From Hymenobacter latericoloratus (GTDB lineage: Bacteria; Bacteroidota; Bacteroidia; Cytophagales; Hymenobacteraceae): a stretch of 64,000 nt of DNA. The stretch is from assembly GCF_014199535.1 (NCBI RefSeq), contig NZ_JACHNV010000001.1, positions 124,001-188,000 on the forward strand, read 5' to 3'. Below the pieces are notes generated by a model. That model was not told the origin of the DNA. It made no database searches and saw nothing but the letters and a program-made list of their open reading frames with translations. Made by a program: the position numbers and the translations under genes. Shown piece by piece: positions 6,910 to 14,921 of this stretch (its first letter is position 1; each line of letters begins with the position of its first letter).

Positions 6910-7401
6910 TTATTTTCTGCTAACGTTAAATATGTATACAGGTATCGAATTTAATTCATCTGTGCCAACTGATATTTTCACTATATATGACTGCCCTTCA
7001 TAACGGGTAATAACTTGTCCATCATCATCTATTACAGTATCTATCTTTCGCATATGATAAGCATTTATTTGTTTTTTATACAATAAATAGTACTGCTTAT
7101 CCACGGTTTGATAAGATATGCTAGGCAGGTACCCTTCTGCACTACGAAGATTGATGAATGCTGATGCCGCAGTGGTGTAAGAGTTCACCCTGTATCCCCA
7201 AGATACGACTGCATATTCCTCATCTGTTTCCTTTGAGGCTTCGGTAAATCTCCAACCTTTTTGCAATAATATAGTGTTCAATTCCTCAAAATCCTTGCTC
7301 CTAAAACTTATCAATTCATTCAAGCTAATATATTGAGCATTTGCTTCTGAAGCGAGTAAATATATCAATAATGAAAAAAATAATTTAAATGTGGTTTTCA
7401 T
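6910..7401 (-). CDS. AT-rich orphan, secreted hypothetical protein
   Basis: 163 aa with a signal peptide (MKTTFKLFFSLLIYLLASEANAQ, cleavage after AQ). The mature part has a repeated hydrophobic/aromatic pattern (LNTILLQKGWRFTEASKETDEEYAVVSWGYRV, INAYHMRKIDTVIDDDGQVITRYEG, YIVKISVG) suggestive of a small beta-rich periplasmic domain. No family was recognised. The gene is strikingly AT-rich with many ATA, TTA and AAA codons, unlike every neighbour, and it abuts the toxin-antitoxin pair; both facts point to recent horizontal acquisition. Confidence 0.75.
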   Translation of the reverse strand: MKTTFKLFFSLLIYLLASEANAQYISLNELISFRSKDFEELNTILLQKGWRFTEASKETDEEYAVVSWGYRVNSYTTAASAFINLRSAEGYLPSISYQTVDKQYYLLYKKQINAYHMRKIDTVIDDDGQVITRYEGQSYIVKISVGTDELNSIPVYIFNVSRK

Positions 7402-7441
7402 AGAAAGTGTATTTCTAATTCGTAGATGATCTAGTCTATGA

Positions 7442-7509
7442 TAGTAGTTGACATAAAAACGGAATTTTGCCTAGCCAAAGGCAAAATTCCGTTTTTATGT
7501 CAACTACTA
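7442..7509 (-). terminator. Long bidirectional terminator of nrdA
   Basis: Perfect 31-bp inverted repeat (7442-7472 and 7479-7509) around a 6-nt loop, starting about 10 nt past the nrdA stop. The inner part has the classic shape: an A-run, a GC-containing stem, then a T-run on both strands. The additional outer pairing (TAGTAGTTGACAT...) is longer than a terminator needs. Confidence 0.8.
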
Positions 7510-7518
7510 AGTTTTTCC

Positions 7519-9900
7519 CTACGAACCACACGCCTCGCAGGCGTCTGGGTTATCCAGAGAGCAGGCCATGTCGGAGGCGTTCTGGGCCGATACGTTCAGC
7601 GGCTCCAGGGTCTCGGCGGCTTGCTTCTGCACCGTGAACTTGATGGCATCCACGGCGGCTTTGGTGCGCAGGTAGTACATGCCGGTTTTCAGGCCCTTCT
7701 TCCAGCTGTGGAAGTGCATGCTGGTGAGCTTACCGAAGTTCACGTTCAGCACGTGCAGGTTCAGGCTCTGGCTCTGGCAGATGTACGCGCCCCGGTCGGC
7801 CGACATATCAATGATACGGCGCTGCGAAATCTCCCACACCGTTTTGTACAGGTCCTTGATGTTCTGCGGAATGTTCGGGATGTCCTGCACCGAGCCGTTG
7901 GCGGCAATGATGGCGTTCTTCATCTGGTCGTTCCACAGGCCTAGCTTCACCAAGTCCTTGAGCAGGTGCTTGTTCACCACCATGAACTCCCCGCTCAGCA
8001 CGCGGCGCACATAAATGTTGGAGGTGTAGGGCTCAAACGACTCGTTATTGCCCAGAATCTGGGCCGTGCTGGCCGTGGGCATGGGGGCTACCAGCAGGGA
8101 GTTACGCACGCCGTGCTCCATTACCTGAGCGCGCAGCGTTTCCCAATCCCAGCGGCCCGACTCGGGCGTTACGCCCCACAGATCGAACTGGAACTGGCCC
8201 TTGCTCAGGGGCGAGCCGGGGAAGGTCTCGTAGTGACCGTCCTTGATAGCCAGGTCCTTGGAGGCCGTCATGGCCGCGAAGTAGATGGTCTCGAAGATGT
8301 CCTTGTTCAGGCCCGCCGCCTCGTCGCTTTCAAACGGCATGCGCAGGGCAATGAACGTATCGGCCAGCCCCTGCACGCCCAGCCCGATGGGGCGGTGGCG
8401 GCGGTTGCTGCGTTCGGCTTCCGCTACGGGGTAGTAGTTGATGTCGATAACCTTGTTCAGGTTCTTCGTGGCGTGGTAGGTTACCTCGTAGAGCTTCTGG
8501 TGGTCGAAGATCAGGTTGCCGGCTTCGTCGGGGCGCACGTAGCGGGGCAGGGCCAAGGAGGCCAGGTTGCACACGGCTACCTCGTCCTTGTCGGTGTACT
8601 CCATAATCTCGGTGCACAGGTTCGACGACTTGATGGTACCGAGGTTTTTCTGGTTGCTCTTGTTGTTGGCGGCGTCCTTGAACAGCATGTAGGGCGTGCC
8701 GGTCTCGGTCTGGCTTTCCAGAATGGCAAACCACAGGTCCTGAGCCTTAATGGTTTTGCGGCCGCGGCCTTCACGCTCATACTTCTGGTAGAGGCGCTCA
8801 AACTCTTCGCCGTAGCACTCATCGAGGCCGGGGCACTCGTTGGGGCACATCAGGGTCCAGTCGCCGTTGGCTTCCACGCGCTTCATGAACAGGTCGGGCG
8901 TCCAGAGGGCATAGAACAGGTCGCGGGCGCGCATCTCCTCCTTGCCGTGGTTTTTCTTCAGGTCCAGGAAGTCGAAGATGTCGGCGTGCCAGGGCTCCAG
9001 GTAAATAGCGAAAGCGCCCTTGCGCTTGCCACCGCCCTGGTCCACGTAGCGGGCCGTATCGTTGAACACCTTCAGCATGGGCGTGAGGCCGTTGGAGGTG
9101 CCGTTGGTGCCTTTGATGTAAGAGCCCGTGGCGCGCACGTTGTGCACAGCCAGGCCAATACCGCCCGCGCTCTGCGAAATCAGGGCACAGTTTTTCAGCG
9201 TGTCGTAAATGCCCTCAATGGAGTCATCCTTCATCGTGAGCAGGAAGCAGGAGCTAAGCTGAGGCTTGGGCGTGCCGGCGTTGAAGAGGGTAGGGGTAGC
9301 GTGGGTAAACCACCGCTCCGACATCAGGTTGTAGGTTTCAATAGCCGACGCAATGTCTTCCTTGTGAATACCCACGGCCACGCGCATCAGCATGTGCTGG
9401 GGCCGCTCCACCACGCGCCCATCGAGGCGCAGCAGGTAGGAGCGCTCCAGGGTCTTGAAGCCGAAGTAGTCGTAGTTGTAGTCCCGGTCGTAGATGATGG
9501 CCGAGTCGAGGGTAGCGGCGTGGGCATGCACAATCTCCCACACGTCCTGGGCAATCAGCGAGGCGTTTTCGCCGGTTTTGGGGTCCTCGTAGGTGTGCAG
9601 CCGCTTCATGGTGCTGCTGAACGACTTGCTGGTGACCTTGTGCAGGTTGCTCACAGCAATGCGCGCGGCCAGAATAGCGTAGTCGGGGTGTTTGGTCGTG
9701 AGCGAGGCCGCCGTTTCGGCTGCCAGGTTATCCAGCTCCACGGTAGTTACGCCGTCGTAAATGCCGTCGATAACCTTCTTGGCCACCTCAATCGGCGACA
9801 CGTACATCATGTTGAGCCCGTAGCAGAGCTTTTCGATGCGGGCCGTGACTTTATCGAATTTCACGGACTCGCGGCGGCCGTCGCGTTTGATTACCAACAT
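7519..9900 (-). CDS. nrdA: Ribonucleoside-diphosphate reductase alpha subunit, class Ia
   Basis: 793 aa. Reduces NDPs to dNDPs with the NrdB radical subunit in the cytoplasm. An N-terminal ATP cone (residues 1-90, [25 protein letters not shown]) confers dATP feedback control. Catalytic residues can be read: Cys218 (LSSCFLL) and Cys444 (VAVCNLAS) as the redox pair; Asn427, Cys429 and Glu431 in [10 protein letters not shown] as the active-site triad. The C-terminus ends ACEACGS, the CxxC arm that passes electrons from thioredoxin or glutaredoxin. Start ATG 9900 was chosen because MLVIKRDGR is the family start; an upstream ATG adds 21 unrelated residues. nrdB is a separate minus-strand gene 0.8 kb upstream. 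A -7 element and a DnaA-box-like site lie in the leader. Confidence 0.97.
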   Translation of the reverse strand: MLVIKRDGRRESVKFDKVTARIEKLCYGLNMMYVSPIEVAKKVIDGIYDGVTTVELDNLAAETAASLTTKHPDYAILAARIAVSNLHKVTSKSFSSTMKRLHTYEDPKTGENASLIAQDVWEIVHAHAATLDSAIIYDRDYNYDYFGFKTLERSYLLRLDGRVVERPQHMLMRVAVGIHKEDIASAIETYNLMSERWFTHATPTLFNAGTPKPQLSSCFLLTMKDDSIEGIYDTLKNCALISQSAGGIGLAVHNVRATGSYIKGTNGTSNGLTPMLKVFNDTARYVDQGGGKRKGAFAIYLEPWHADIFDFLDLKKNHGKEEMRARDLFYALWTPDLFMKRVEANGDWTLMCPNECPGLDECYGEEFERLYQKYEREGRGRKTIKAQDLWFAILESQTETGTPYMLFKDAANNKSNQKNLGTIKSSNLCTEIMEYTDKDEVAVCNLASLALPRYVRPDEAGNLIFDHQKLYEVTYHATKNLNKVIDINYYPVAEAERSNRRHRPIGLGVQGLADTFIALRMPFESDEAAGLNKDIFETIYFAAMTASKDLAIKDGHYETFPGSPLSKGQFQFDLWGVTPESGRWDWETLRAQVMEHGVRNSLLVAPMPTASTAQILGNNESFEPYTSNIYVRRVLSGEFMVVNKHLLKDLVKLGLWNDQMKNAIIAANGSVQDIPNIPQNIKDLYKTVWEISQRRIIDMSADRGAYICQSQSLNLHVLNVNFGKLTSMHFHSWKKGLKTGMYYLRTKAAVDAIKFTVQKQAAETLEPLNVSAQNASDMACSLDNPDACEACGS

Positions 9901-10016
9901 AGGCGTAGCAGGTTGATGTGGTAGTAGAAGTATGAGTACGGCCGGAGCAGGCCAGCCAAACAATTCAGGTAAACCCTTGGGCGCTTCCCTACCCCCGAAG
10001 GAAAGGTCAACGGTTC

Positions 10017-10072
10017 CGAAGATATCCGTCTGGAAAGGTCAGGACAAACCTATTCTTTAGAAGTTTTCCACA
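10017..10072 (-). promoter_or_regulatory. nrdA promoter region with DnaA-box-like site
   Basis: On the minus strand a TAGGTTTG -7 element (10045-10052, exact TAnnTTTG) and a second TATCTTCG variant (10017-10024). At 10064-10072 lies TTTTCCACA on the plus strand, which fits the relaxed DnaA-box consensus TTWTNCACA and sits about 12 bp upstream of the -7 element. No matching TTTG -33 box was found. Confidence 0.45.
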
Positions 10073-10366
10073 TATAGCTAATGCGCTAGTGCTTAGGCGG
10101 TTTTTTGTCATTCAAGCGCGTCTATATAGTCAGTTGATAAGGGTAGAAATTGGGTTGCTGATTTCCGCCAGAAATGGTATTGCCAGTGAAAGGCGCCTGT
10201 CCGTAGGCCAGGATCAGGCAACCCGGCAGCCCGGCTGCGTGGCGGTCGGCCACTGCAAAGCCAGCAGTTTTGGATTGGCTGCGGGCGCCCGGAAGGCCAG
10301 AAAGGAAACCAGAGTTTAGTGCCCCGGCGGCGGCTTGCTCGCTGCCCCAGCCGGCCGGCCGTCAGG
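10073..10366. other. Gene-free stretch upstream of nrdA
   Basis: No convincing gene. A TTGTCATTC sequence near 10106 resembles the ends of the dispersed hairpin family described elsewhere, but no partner arm is present. Confidence 0.45.
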
Positions 10367-10585
10367 CTAGCGGGAGCGGCGGCCGTACCACCAGAGCCCG
10401 ACTGCTGCCAGTGCCGCTCCGGTGAGCAGCGCGCCAATCGTGACCGGCGGCCCGAAAGCCTTGCACGAGCAGGAAGTGAATACGGGATGCCCATTGATGC
10501 GCAGCCGGCGGCGGCAAAAGGCGCAAGGCAGTAAGTTGGGATCTACCTGGCCCGGCAGGGGCCATTGATTGTGGAGAGGCTGCAT
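10367..10585 (-). CDS. Small cysteine-rich single-pass membrane protein
   Basis: 72 aa from ATG 10585 (MQPLHNQWPLPGQ). A four-cysteine cluster (PCAFCRRRLRINGHPVFTSCSCKAF: CxxC ... CxC) is followed by one hydrophobic helix (VTIGALLTGAALAAVGLWWYG) and a basic tail GRRSR, so the Cys cluster would be on the N-terminal side of a single-pass membrane protein, positive-inside suggesting a cytoplasmic C-terminus. The Cys spacing could bind zinc. The longer frame begins upstream inside the nrdB terminator, so it was not used. No family recognised; it lies between nrdA and nrdB, but there is no evidence of a link to them. Confidence 0.55.
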   Translation of the reverse strand: MQPLHNQWPLPGQVDPNLLPCAFCRRRLRINGHPVFTSCSCKAFGPPVTIGALLTGAALAAVGLWWYGRRSR

Positions 10586-10645
10586 GATAAAGTAAGAACT
10601 AGTACGCGTCAGTACATACTTGCTGGCCGGTGGAGGTAACCCAAC

Positions 10646-10681
10646 AAAAAGCCCCGACATGCAAGGCAGCCGGGGCTTTTT
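10646..10681 (-). terminator. Bidirectional terminator after nrdB
   Basis: 11-bp arms AAAAAGCCCCG / CGGGGCTTTTT (10646-10656 and 10671-10681) giving a GC stem flanked by A and T runs on both strands, 20 bp past the nrdB stop. Confidence 0.85.
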
Positions 10682-10700
10682 ACTCATCAGGAGGACGAGG

Positions 10701-11663
10701 TTAAAAGTCCTCGTCCAGGGAGAAGGCGTTAGAGGTCCGCTCGCTGAGTACGCCGGCCTTCTGGTACTCGCCCACCCGCTTCTCGAAGAAGTTGGTTTTG
10801 CCCTGCAGCGAAATCATTTCCATGAAATCGAAGGGGTTGGTAGCGCCGTAGATCTTGCTGTAGCCCAGGGCGTCGAGCAGACGGTCGGCCACAAACTCAA
10901 TGTACTGCGACATCAGCTGGGCGTTCATGCCAATCAGGTTAACGGGCAGGGCGTCGGTGACGAACTCCTGCTCAATGGTCACCGCGTCGCGGATGATTTC
11001 ATGCACGCGGCTCTCGGGTAGCTTGTTTACCAGGTGGTCTTTGTAGAGCAGGCAGGCGAAGTCGCAGTGCAGGCCTTCGTCGCGGGAAATCAGCTCGTTC
11101 GAGAAGGTCAGGCCGGGCATCAGACCGCGCTTTTTCAGCCAGAAAATAGAGCAGAACGAGCCCGAGAAGAAGATGCCCTCCACGGCGGCAAAGGCAATGA
11201 GGCGCTCCGTGAAGTTTTCGGAGTTGATCCACTTAATGGCCCACTCCCCTTTTTTCTTCACGCACGGCACGGTTTCCAAGGCGTTGAAGAGGTGGTCTTT
11301 CTGCTTGGCGTCCTTGATGTAGGTGTCAATCAGCAGGGAGTACGTTTCCGAGTGAATGTTTTCCATCATCACCTGAAAGCCGTAGAAGCAGCGGGCCTCA
11401 GCCATCTGCACTTCCTGCATGAAGTTGACGGCCAGGTTTTCGTTTACAATTCCATCGGAGGCCGCAAAGAAGGCCAGTACGTGGCTGATGAAGTGCCGTT
11501 CCCCATCGTTGAGCGAATCCCAGTCCTTCTGGTCCTGGCCCAGATCAATTTCCTCAGCCGTCCAGAACGAGGCCTCGGCCTTCTTATACATCTGCCACAC
11601 ATCGTTGTGCTGAATGGGGAAGAGGACGAAGCGGTTGGGGTTCTCAGTAAGCAGAGGTTCCAT
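10701..11663 (-). CDS. nrdB: Ribonucleotide reductase beta subunit, class Ia
   Basis: 320 aa. Houses the diiron-tyrosyl radical that starts catalysis in NrdA. Expected ligands can be placed by the conserved motifs: Asp40 (AEEIDLG), Glu101 and His104 (MENIHSETY), Glu162 (VEGIFFSG), Glu196 and His199 (SRDEGLHCD); the radical tyrosine is Tyr108, four residues after His104 as in E. coli. The C-terminal tail [10 protein letters not shown] is the NrdA-docking peptide. Start ATG 11663 ([17 protein letters not shown]) fits the family; the longer frame adds 15 unrelated residues. Separate from nrdA by a small gene and two terminators, so the two subunits are transcribed independently. Upstream are a TATCTTTG -7 element and a DnaA-box cluster. 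Confidence 0.97.
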   Translation of the reverse strand: MEPLLTENPNRFVLFPIQHNDVWQMYKKAEASFWTAEEIDLGQDQKDWDSLNDGERHFISHVLAFFAASDGIVNENLAVNFMQEVQMAEARCFYGFQVMMENIHSETYSLLIDTYIKDAKQKDHLFNALETVPCVKKKGEWAIKWINSENFTERLIAFAAVEGIFFSGSFCSIFWLKKRGLMPGLTFSNELISRDEGLHCDFACLLYKDHLVNKLPESRVHEIIRDAVTIEQEFVTDALPVNLIGMNAQLMSQYIEFVADRLLDALGYSKIYGATNPFDFMEMISLQGKTNFFEKRVGEYQKAGVLSERTSNAFSLDEDF

Positions 11664-11772
11664 GGCAACAAGAGTAAGATGATAAATGCAAAAGCCAGCT
11701 GGCCGCACGGGTAGCGGTGGGCTAACCCAACCACAACACCGAATGTTTAGCCGTTTGCGGTCTAGGCAAAGC

Positions 11773-11780
11773 CAAAGATA
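11773..11780 (-). promoter_or_regulatory. TATCTTTG -7 element for nrdB
   Basis: Exact TAnnTTTG on the minus strand, 110 nt upstream of the nrdB ATG. No good -33 box at the expected distance. Confidence 0.5.
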
Positions 11781-11911
11781 AACCCCACTGCCGGGAAGCT
11801 AGGCCACCACAGCGCTTTTTTCTGTGTTAATTTTTGCATAACACCACTAAGCCGCTGCAAGTTGAAATCAGATGGTGTAGGGCCACCTGCGACGCCCGAG
11901 TAGGCCCGGCA

Positions 11912-11960
11912 AGCAAAAGTTATCCACATTTTGCTTGTGGATAATTGTGGTTGTCCACAA
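11912..11960. promoter_or_regulatory. DnaA-box cluster between nrdB and rplU
   Basis: Three 9-mers in 40 bp: TTATCCACA (11920-11928, perfect consensus), TGTGGATAA (11936-11944, perfect, opposite strand) and TTGTCCACA (11951-11959, one mismatch). The first two form a 9-bp inverted repeat with a 7-bp spacer; the spacer TTTTGCT is itself the complement of AGCAAAA at 11912-11918. The stretch is locally AT-rich and lies between the divergent nrdB and rplU promoters. Confidence 0.6.
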
Positions 11961-12050
11961 AAACTGTATTCGCGCACCCGCCGGCGCGTTCCTGCTTATG
12001 CTCTGCAGAAGCGTCAGGAAAGCGGGGGCAATGAGGTTTAGTGAGTTAGG

Positions 12051-12082
12051 TTTGGATTTGTAAAATCATCCTTCTACTTTTG
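12051..12082 (+). promoter_or_regulatory. rplU promoter
   Basis: TTTG (12051-12054), 20-bp gap, TACTTTTG (12075-12082): a good match to the Bacteroidota TTTG...TAnnTTTG promoter, 32 nt upstream of the rplU ATG. Confidence 0.65.
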
Positions 12083-12114
12083 CCTTCCATTTTTCAGAAA
12101 CCGCGAAGACGCCG

Positions 12115-12420
12115 ATGTACGCAATTGTCAACATAGCCGGGAAGCAGACCAAGGTCGAAGCCAATAAATTTGTATACGCCCACCGTTTGGCTGGCAACGT
12201 CGGCGACACCGTGGAGCTGGGCAAAGCCCTGCTGACCGATAACGAAGGAACTATCACCATTGGCGCCCCCGAGCTGGACGTTACCGTAACCGGTACCATC
12301 CTGGCTCACGTGAAGGGTGACAAAGTGCTTGTGTTCAAGAAAAAGCGCCGCAAGGGCTACAAGAAGCTGAACGGCCACCGTCAGCAGTTCACTAAAGTAC
12401 TGATCAACAGCATCGGCTAG
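12115..12420 (+). CDS. rplU: 50S ribosomal protein L21
   Basis: 101 aa, the usual length. MYAIVNIAGKQTKVEANKFVYAHRL is the conserved start; the KVLVFKKKRRKGYKKLNGHRQQFTKVLI stretch is the L21 signature near the C-terminus. Binds 23S rRNA in the large subunit. First gene of the rplU-rpmA unit found in most bacteria. The 118-bp gap to rpmA is unusually long for this pair and is filled with TAGCTGTTAGC-type repeats. Promoter seen 32 nt upstream. Confidence 0.97.
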   Translation: MYAIVNIAGKQTKVEANKFVYAHRLAGNVGDTVELGKALLTDNEGTITIGAPELDVTVTGTILAHVKGDKVLVFKKKRRKGYKKLNGHRQQFTKVLINSIG

Positions 12421-12538
12421 TTGGCTTTAGCTGTTAGCTGACGGCGATTAGCTGTTAGCTTTCGGTTCAGCTAGCTTGCTTCATTTCAAATCAAAAAGCT
12501 AACAGCCAACAGCTAGTAGCTAAAAGCTAAATAATACC
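12421..12538 (+). repeat. Degenerate heptamer repeats forming inverted repeat, rplU-rpmA spacer
   Basis: Left half carries TTAGCTGTTAGCT twice; right half carries AGCTAACAGC, CAACAGCTAG and TAGCTAAAAGCTAA. The strongest pairing is GCTGTTAGCTTT (12451-12462) with AAAGCTAACAGC (12495-12506), a perfect 12-bp stem. The right half ends 5 nt before the rpmA ATG. Confidence 0.75.
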
Positions 12539-12823
12539 ATGGCACACAAGAAAGGCGTAGGTAGCTCCAATAACGGTCGTGAATCGCATTCCAAGCGTCT
12601 CGGCGTGAAAATCTTCGGCGGTCAGGACATCATTGCCGGCAACATCATCGTGCGTCAGCGCGGTACCAAGCACCACCCCGGCCAGAACGTGGGTATCGGC
12701 AAAGACCACACGCTGTTTGCTATGATTGACGGTACGGTGGAGTTCCGCAAGGGCCGCAAAGACCGTTCGTTCGTATCGGTAGTTCCTGCTACGGAAGTAG
12801 CGGAGGTAGCCGTAGCCGAGTAG
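12539..12823 (+). CDS. rpmA: 50S ribosomal protein L27
   Basis: 94 aa. [24 protein letters not shown] is the canonical start, followed by [28 protein letters not shown]. Sits at the peptidyl-transferase centre of the large subunit. There is no Firmicutes-type cleavable N-terminal extension: the protein begins directly at MAHKKG. Second gene of the rplU-rpmA unit, preceded by an array of short repeats and followed by an intrinsic terminator. Confidence 0.97.
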   Translation: MAHKKGVGSSNNGRESHSKRLGVKIFGGQDIIAGNIIVRQRGTKHHPGQNVGIGKDHTLFAMIDGTVEFRKGRKDRSFVSVVPATEVAEVAVAE

Positions 12824-12869
12824 TCGCACTGCGGCTAGTATAGCCCTCAGATTATCCGGAATTTTGAGC

Positions 12870-12901
12870 AAGGGGACCGTCCGCAAGGGCTGTCCCTTTT
12901 T
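12870..12901 (+). terminator. Intrinsic terminator of rplU-rpmA
   Basis: Stem AAGGGGAC / GTCCCTTT (12870-12877 with 12892-12899, one G-T pair) leading into TTTTT on the plus strand. Confidence 0.75.
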
Positions 12902-13300
12902 GCGTTGAGTTGCGCCGTATTGGTCTGCACACCTAAGCCGGACTGGTCTATCTGCTCTAATACACCCCAGTGAACTATCGGGATAGGCTGCCACGAGAGC
13001 AATCCGTGGCGTCTGTCATGCTATCAGAAAGTTTGGTACAAAGCAAGCATGACAGCAATACACCAGGAGCGTGGAGCCCACTGATACCAGACAACCTTCT
13101 CCTCTTCAGGCCGAAGCCTACTACCGGCGAAGTATTCTCATGCAGGGCCGGTCTTTCTGATGCAGTACCGCTTACAATCATCTCAGTTCAGCGGCGGCAA
13201 CCATCGCTGGAATCCATAGCGCCACAGAGCTGTGAGTAACTACGGGGCTGGTTGATGACAGCCGGCTACGGGGCACACGTCAGACCGTTGGGGCCGGCAT
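12902..13300. other. Gene-free stretch with one TGTCAT hairpin
   Basis: No gene supported. Holds an inverted repeat CTGTCATGCT / AGCATGACAG (13013-13022 and 13046-13055), whose ends match the dispersed hairpin family at 54.9, 56.4 and 61.1 kb. Confidence 0.55.
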
Positions 13301-13342
13301 AAAAAACACCGACCCGGCTGCCGTGTTGGCAACCGGGTCGGT
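13301..13342 (-). terminator. Terminator of the initiator tRNA gene
   Basis: Read on the minus strand: 10-bp stem ACCGACCCGG / CCGGGTCGGT followed by GTTTTTT, starting a few bases past the tRNA 3' end. Confidence 0.85.
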
Positions 13343-13347
13343 TAAGG

Positions 13348-13420
<73 letters not shown>

Positions 13421-13635
13421 CTGTTTGGTAATACAAATGTAGGAGGGTTTTTGGGATATTGGTACAGAGAACCGCAAAATAAAAGCTGGCAGCGTGCTTT
13501 AGGTTGATAATCAATGGTAAAAATTTATTGCGGAGGCTAATTGCCTCATATGTCTGTACATAATTTGGGAAGCAGACAGCCCTCCGGAGAGCTCAGGCGT
13601 AGAAGCGCTCTGTACTCCCTTACTAGACAGGTTCA

Positions 13636-14790
13636 ATGAAATTTCTGCACTCCTCCCGCCAGCTGCGCTGGGCCCTACCAGCCTTGGCCGCTGTAACTCT
13701 GGCTTCCTGCAATACTTCTCAAATATCTGAATCAACCAGCGCGGCAACCACGGCAACTGACTCTATGTCAACTGTGCCAGCAACTGCTCCGGCTACTTCC
13801 GAACCTAAAGCGGTGCAACCTACGGGACCCAAGCCCACCTGGGGGCCAACTATTGCCCCAGAGATGCAGACGGTGATAGAGGCCCTAGCCAGCCTGAACC
13901 CCAAGCCTATTGAAACGCTATCGGCCCAGCAGGCCCGCCAGCAGCCTACCCCGGCCGACGCCGTGATGAAGGTGATGCGCGATAACAACATCCCCATGCC
14001 GCCCGTTACCGCTGATACCATGAGCCGCTCAGTAATGCCGGGGGTGAAGGTGCGCATCTATACGCCTAAAAATGCCAGCGGTGCGCTGCCGGTGGTGGTG
14101 TACTACCACGGTGGAGGCTGGGTTATTGCTAACCTCGATACCTATGATGCCTCCGTGCGCGGCCTGGTAGGGAAAACCGGCGCTATTGTGGTATCAGTGG
14201 CGTACCGGCAGGGGCCGGAGCACAAATACCCGACCGCTCACAACGATTCGTTTGCCGCCTACCAATGGGTGCTCCGAAATGCTGCTTCCTTTAAAGGTGA
14301 CCCGCAAAAGGTAGCCGTAGCCGGCGAAAGTGCCGGCGGTAATCTGGCGGCGGCCGTCAGTATGATGGCCCGCGACAAGAAAATAGCACTGCCCCGCCAC
14401 GAACTGTTGGTGTACCCCATTGCCGGCTACGACCTGAATACGCCCTCCTACCAGAAGAATGCCCAGGCCAAGCCCCTCAACAAACCCATGATGGCGTGGT
14501 TCTTCGAGAACTACCTACGCGGCACGGCCGATGGCAAAAGCCCACTGATTTCGCTGGTGAATGCCAACCTTAAAGGCCTGCCGCCCACTACCATTATCAC
14601 GGCTGAAATAGACCCGCTGATGAGTGACGGCAGCATGCTGGCCGACAAGCTGAGGGCGGCCGGCGTACCCACTAAATACCAGAACTATACCGGCGTTACC
14701 CACGAGTTCTTCGGAATGGCCGCTGTAGTGCCCCAGGCCGCCCAGGCTCAGGATCTGGCCGCGGCGGAGTTGAAAAAAGCCCTGCAGTAA
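13636..14790 (+). CDS. Lipoprotein alpha/beta-hydrolase, hormone-sensitive-lipase (HSL) type
   Basis: 384 aa. The signal peptide ends in a lipobox (LAAVTLASC, Cys at 25), then a Thr/Ser/Ala-rich linker to about residue 65. The catalytic domain begins near 75: oxyanion-hole motif HGGGW at 158-162, nucleophile Ser232 in GESAGG, Asp326 in EIDPLMSDG, His356 in THEFFG. The HGGGW motif some 70 residues before GxSxG defines the HSL/family IV carboxylesterases, which hydrolyse short-chain esters and related substrates. The lipid anchor places it at the cell envelope, facing periplasm or outside. Monocistronic, with its own strong terminator. True substrate unknown. Confidence 0.93.
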   Translation: MKFLHSSRQLRWALPALAAVTLASCNTSQISESTSAATTATDSMSTVPATAPATSEPKAVQPTGPKPTWGPTIAPEMQTVIEALASLNPKPIETLSAQQARQQPTPADAVMKVMRDNNIPMPPVTADTMSRSVMPGVKVRIYTPKNASGALPVVVYYHGGGWVIANLDTYDASVRGLVGKTGAIVVSVAYRQGPEHKYPTAHNDSFAAYQWVLRNAASFKGDPQKVAVAGESAGGNLAAAVSMMARDKKIALPRHELLVYPIAGYDLNTPSYQKNAQAKPLNKPMMAWFFENYLRGTADGKSPLISLVNANLKGLPPTTIITAEIDPLMSDGSMLADKLRAAGVPTKYQNYTGVTHEFFGMAAVVPQAAQAQDLAAAELKKALQ

Positions 14791-14814
14791 ACTGCTGTAG
14801 CATAGGCTATAGGC

Positions 14815-14846
14815 AAAGGCCTGCACTAATGGTAGTGCAGGCCTTT
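14815..14846 (+). terminator. Intrinsic terminator of the esterase gene
   Basis: Perfect 14-bp stem AAAGGCCTGCACTA / TAGTGCAGGCCTTT with a 4-nt loop (14815-14828 and 14833-14846). Confidence 0.85.
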
Positions 14847-14921
14847 TGCATGTGGGCAACTTTGCCCGACTCCTGACGTAGCTGGACCGGTTTCAGGTGC
14901 GCTGGTTGATAGCAAAGGGGG

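Noticed and set aside
7966..9924. 652-codon open frame antisense to nrdA
   Set aside because: It is the mirror of a high-GC gene with strong codon bias; the sense strand has unmistakable NrdA motifs and this frame has none.
10108..10494. 128-codon minus-strand frame upstream of nrdA
   Set aside because: Arg- and Pro-rich noise overlapping the better-supported Cys-rich membrane protein.
11912..11960. Chromosomal origin oriC
   Set aside because: Only three DnaA boxes in 40 bp and no dnaA, dnaN or gidA nearby; kept as a DnaA-binding candidate instead.
12970..13239. 89-codon plus-strand frame after rpmA
   Set aside because: No start context, no motif, and crosses a hairpin of the dispersed repeat family.
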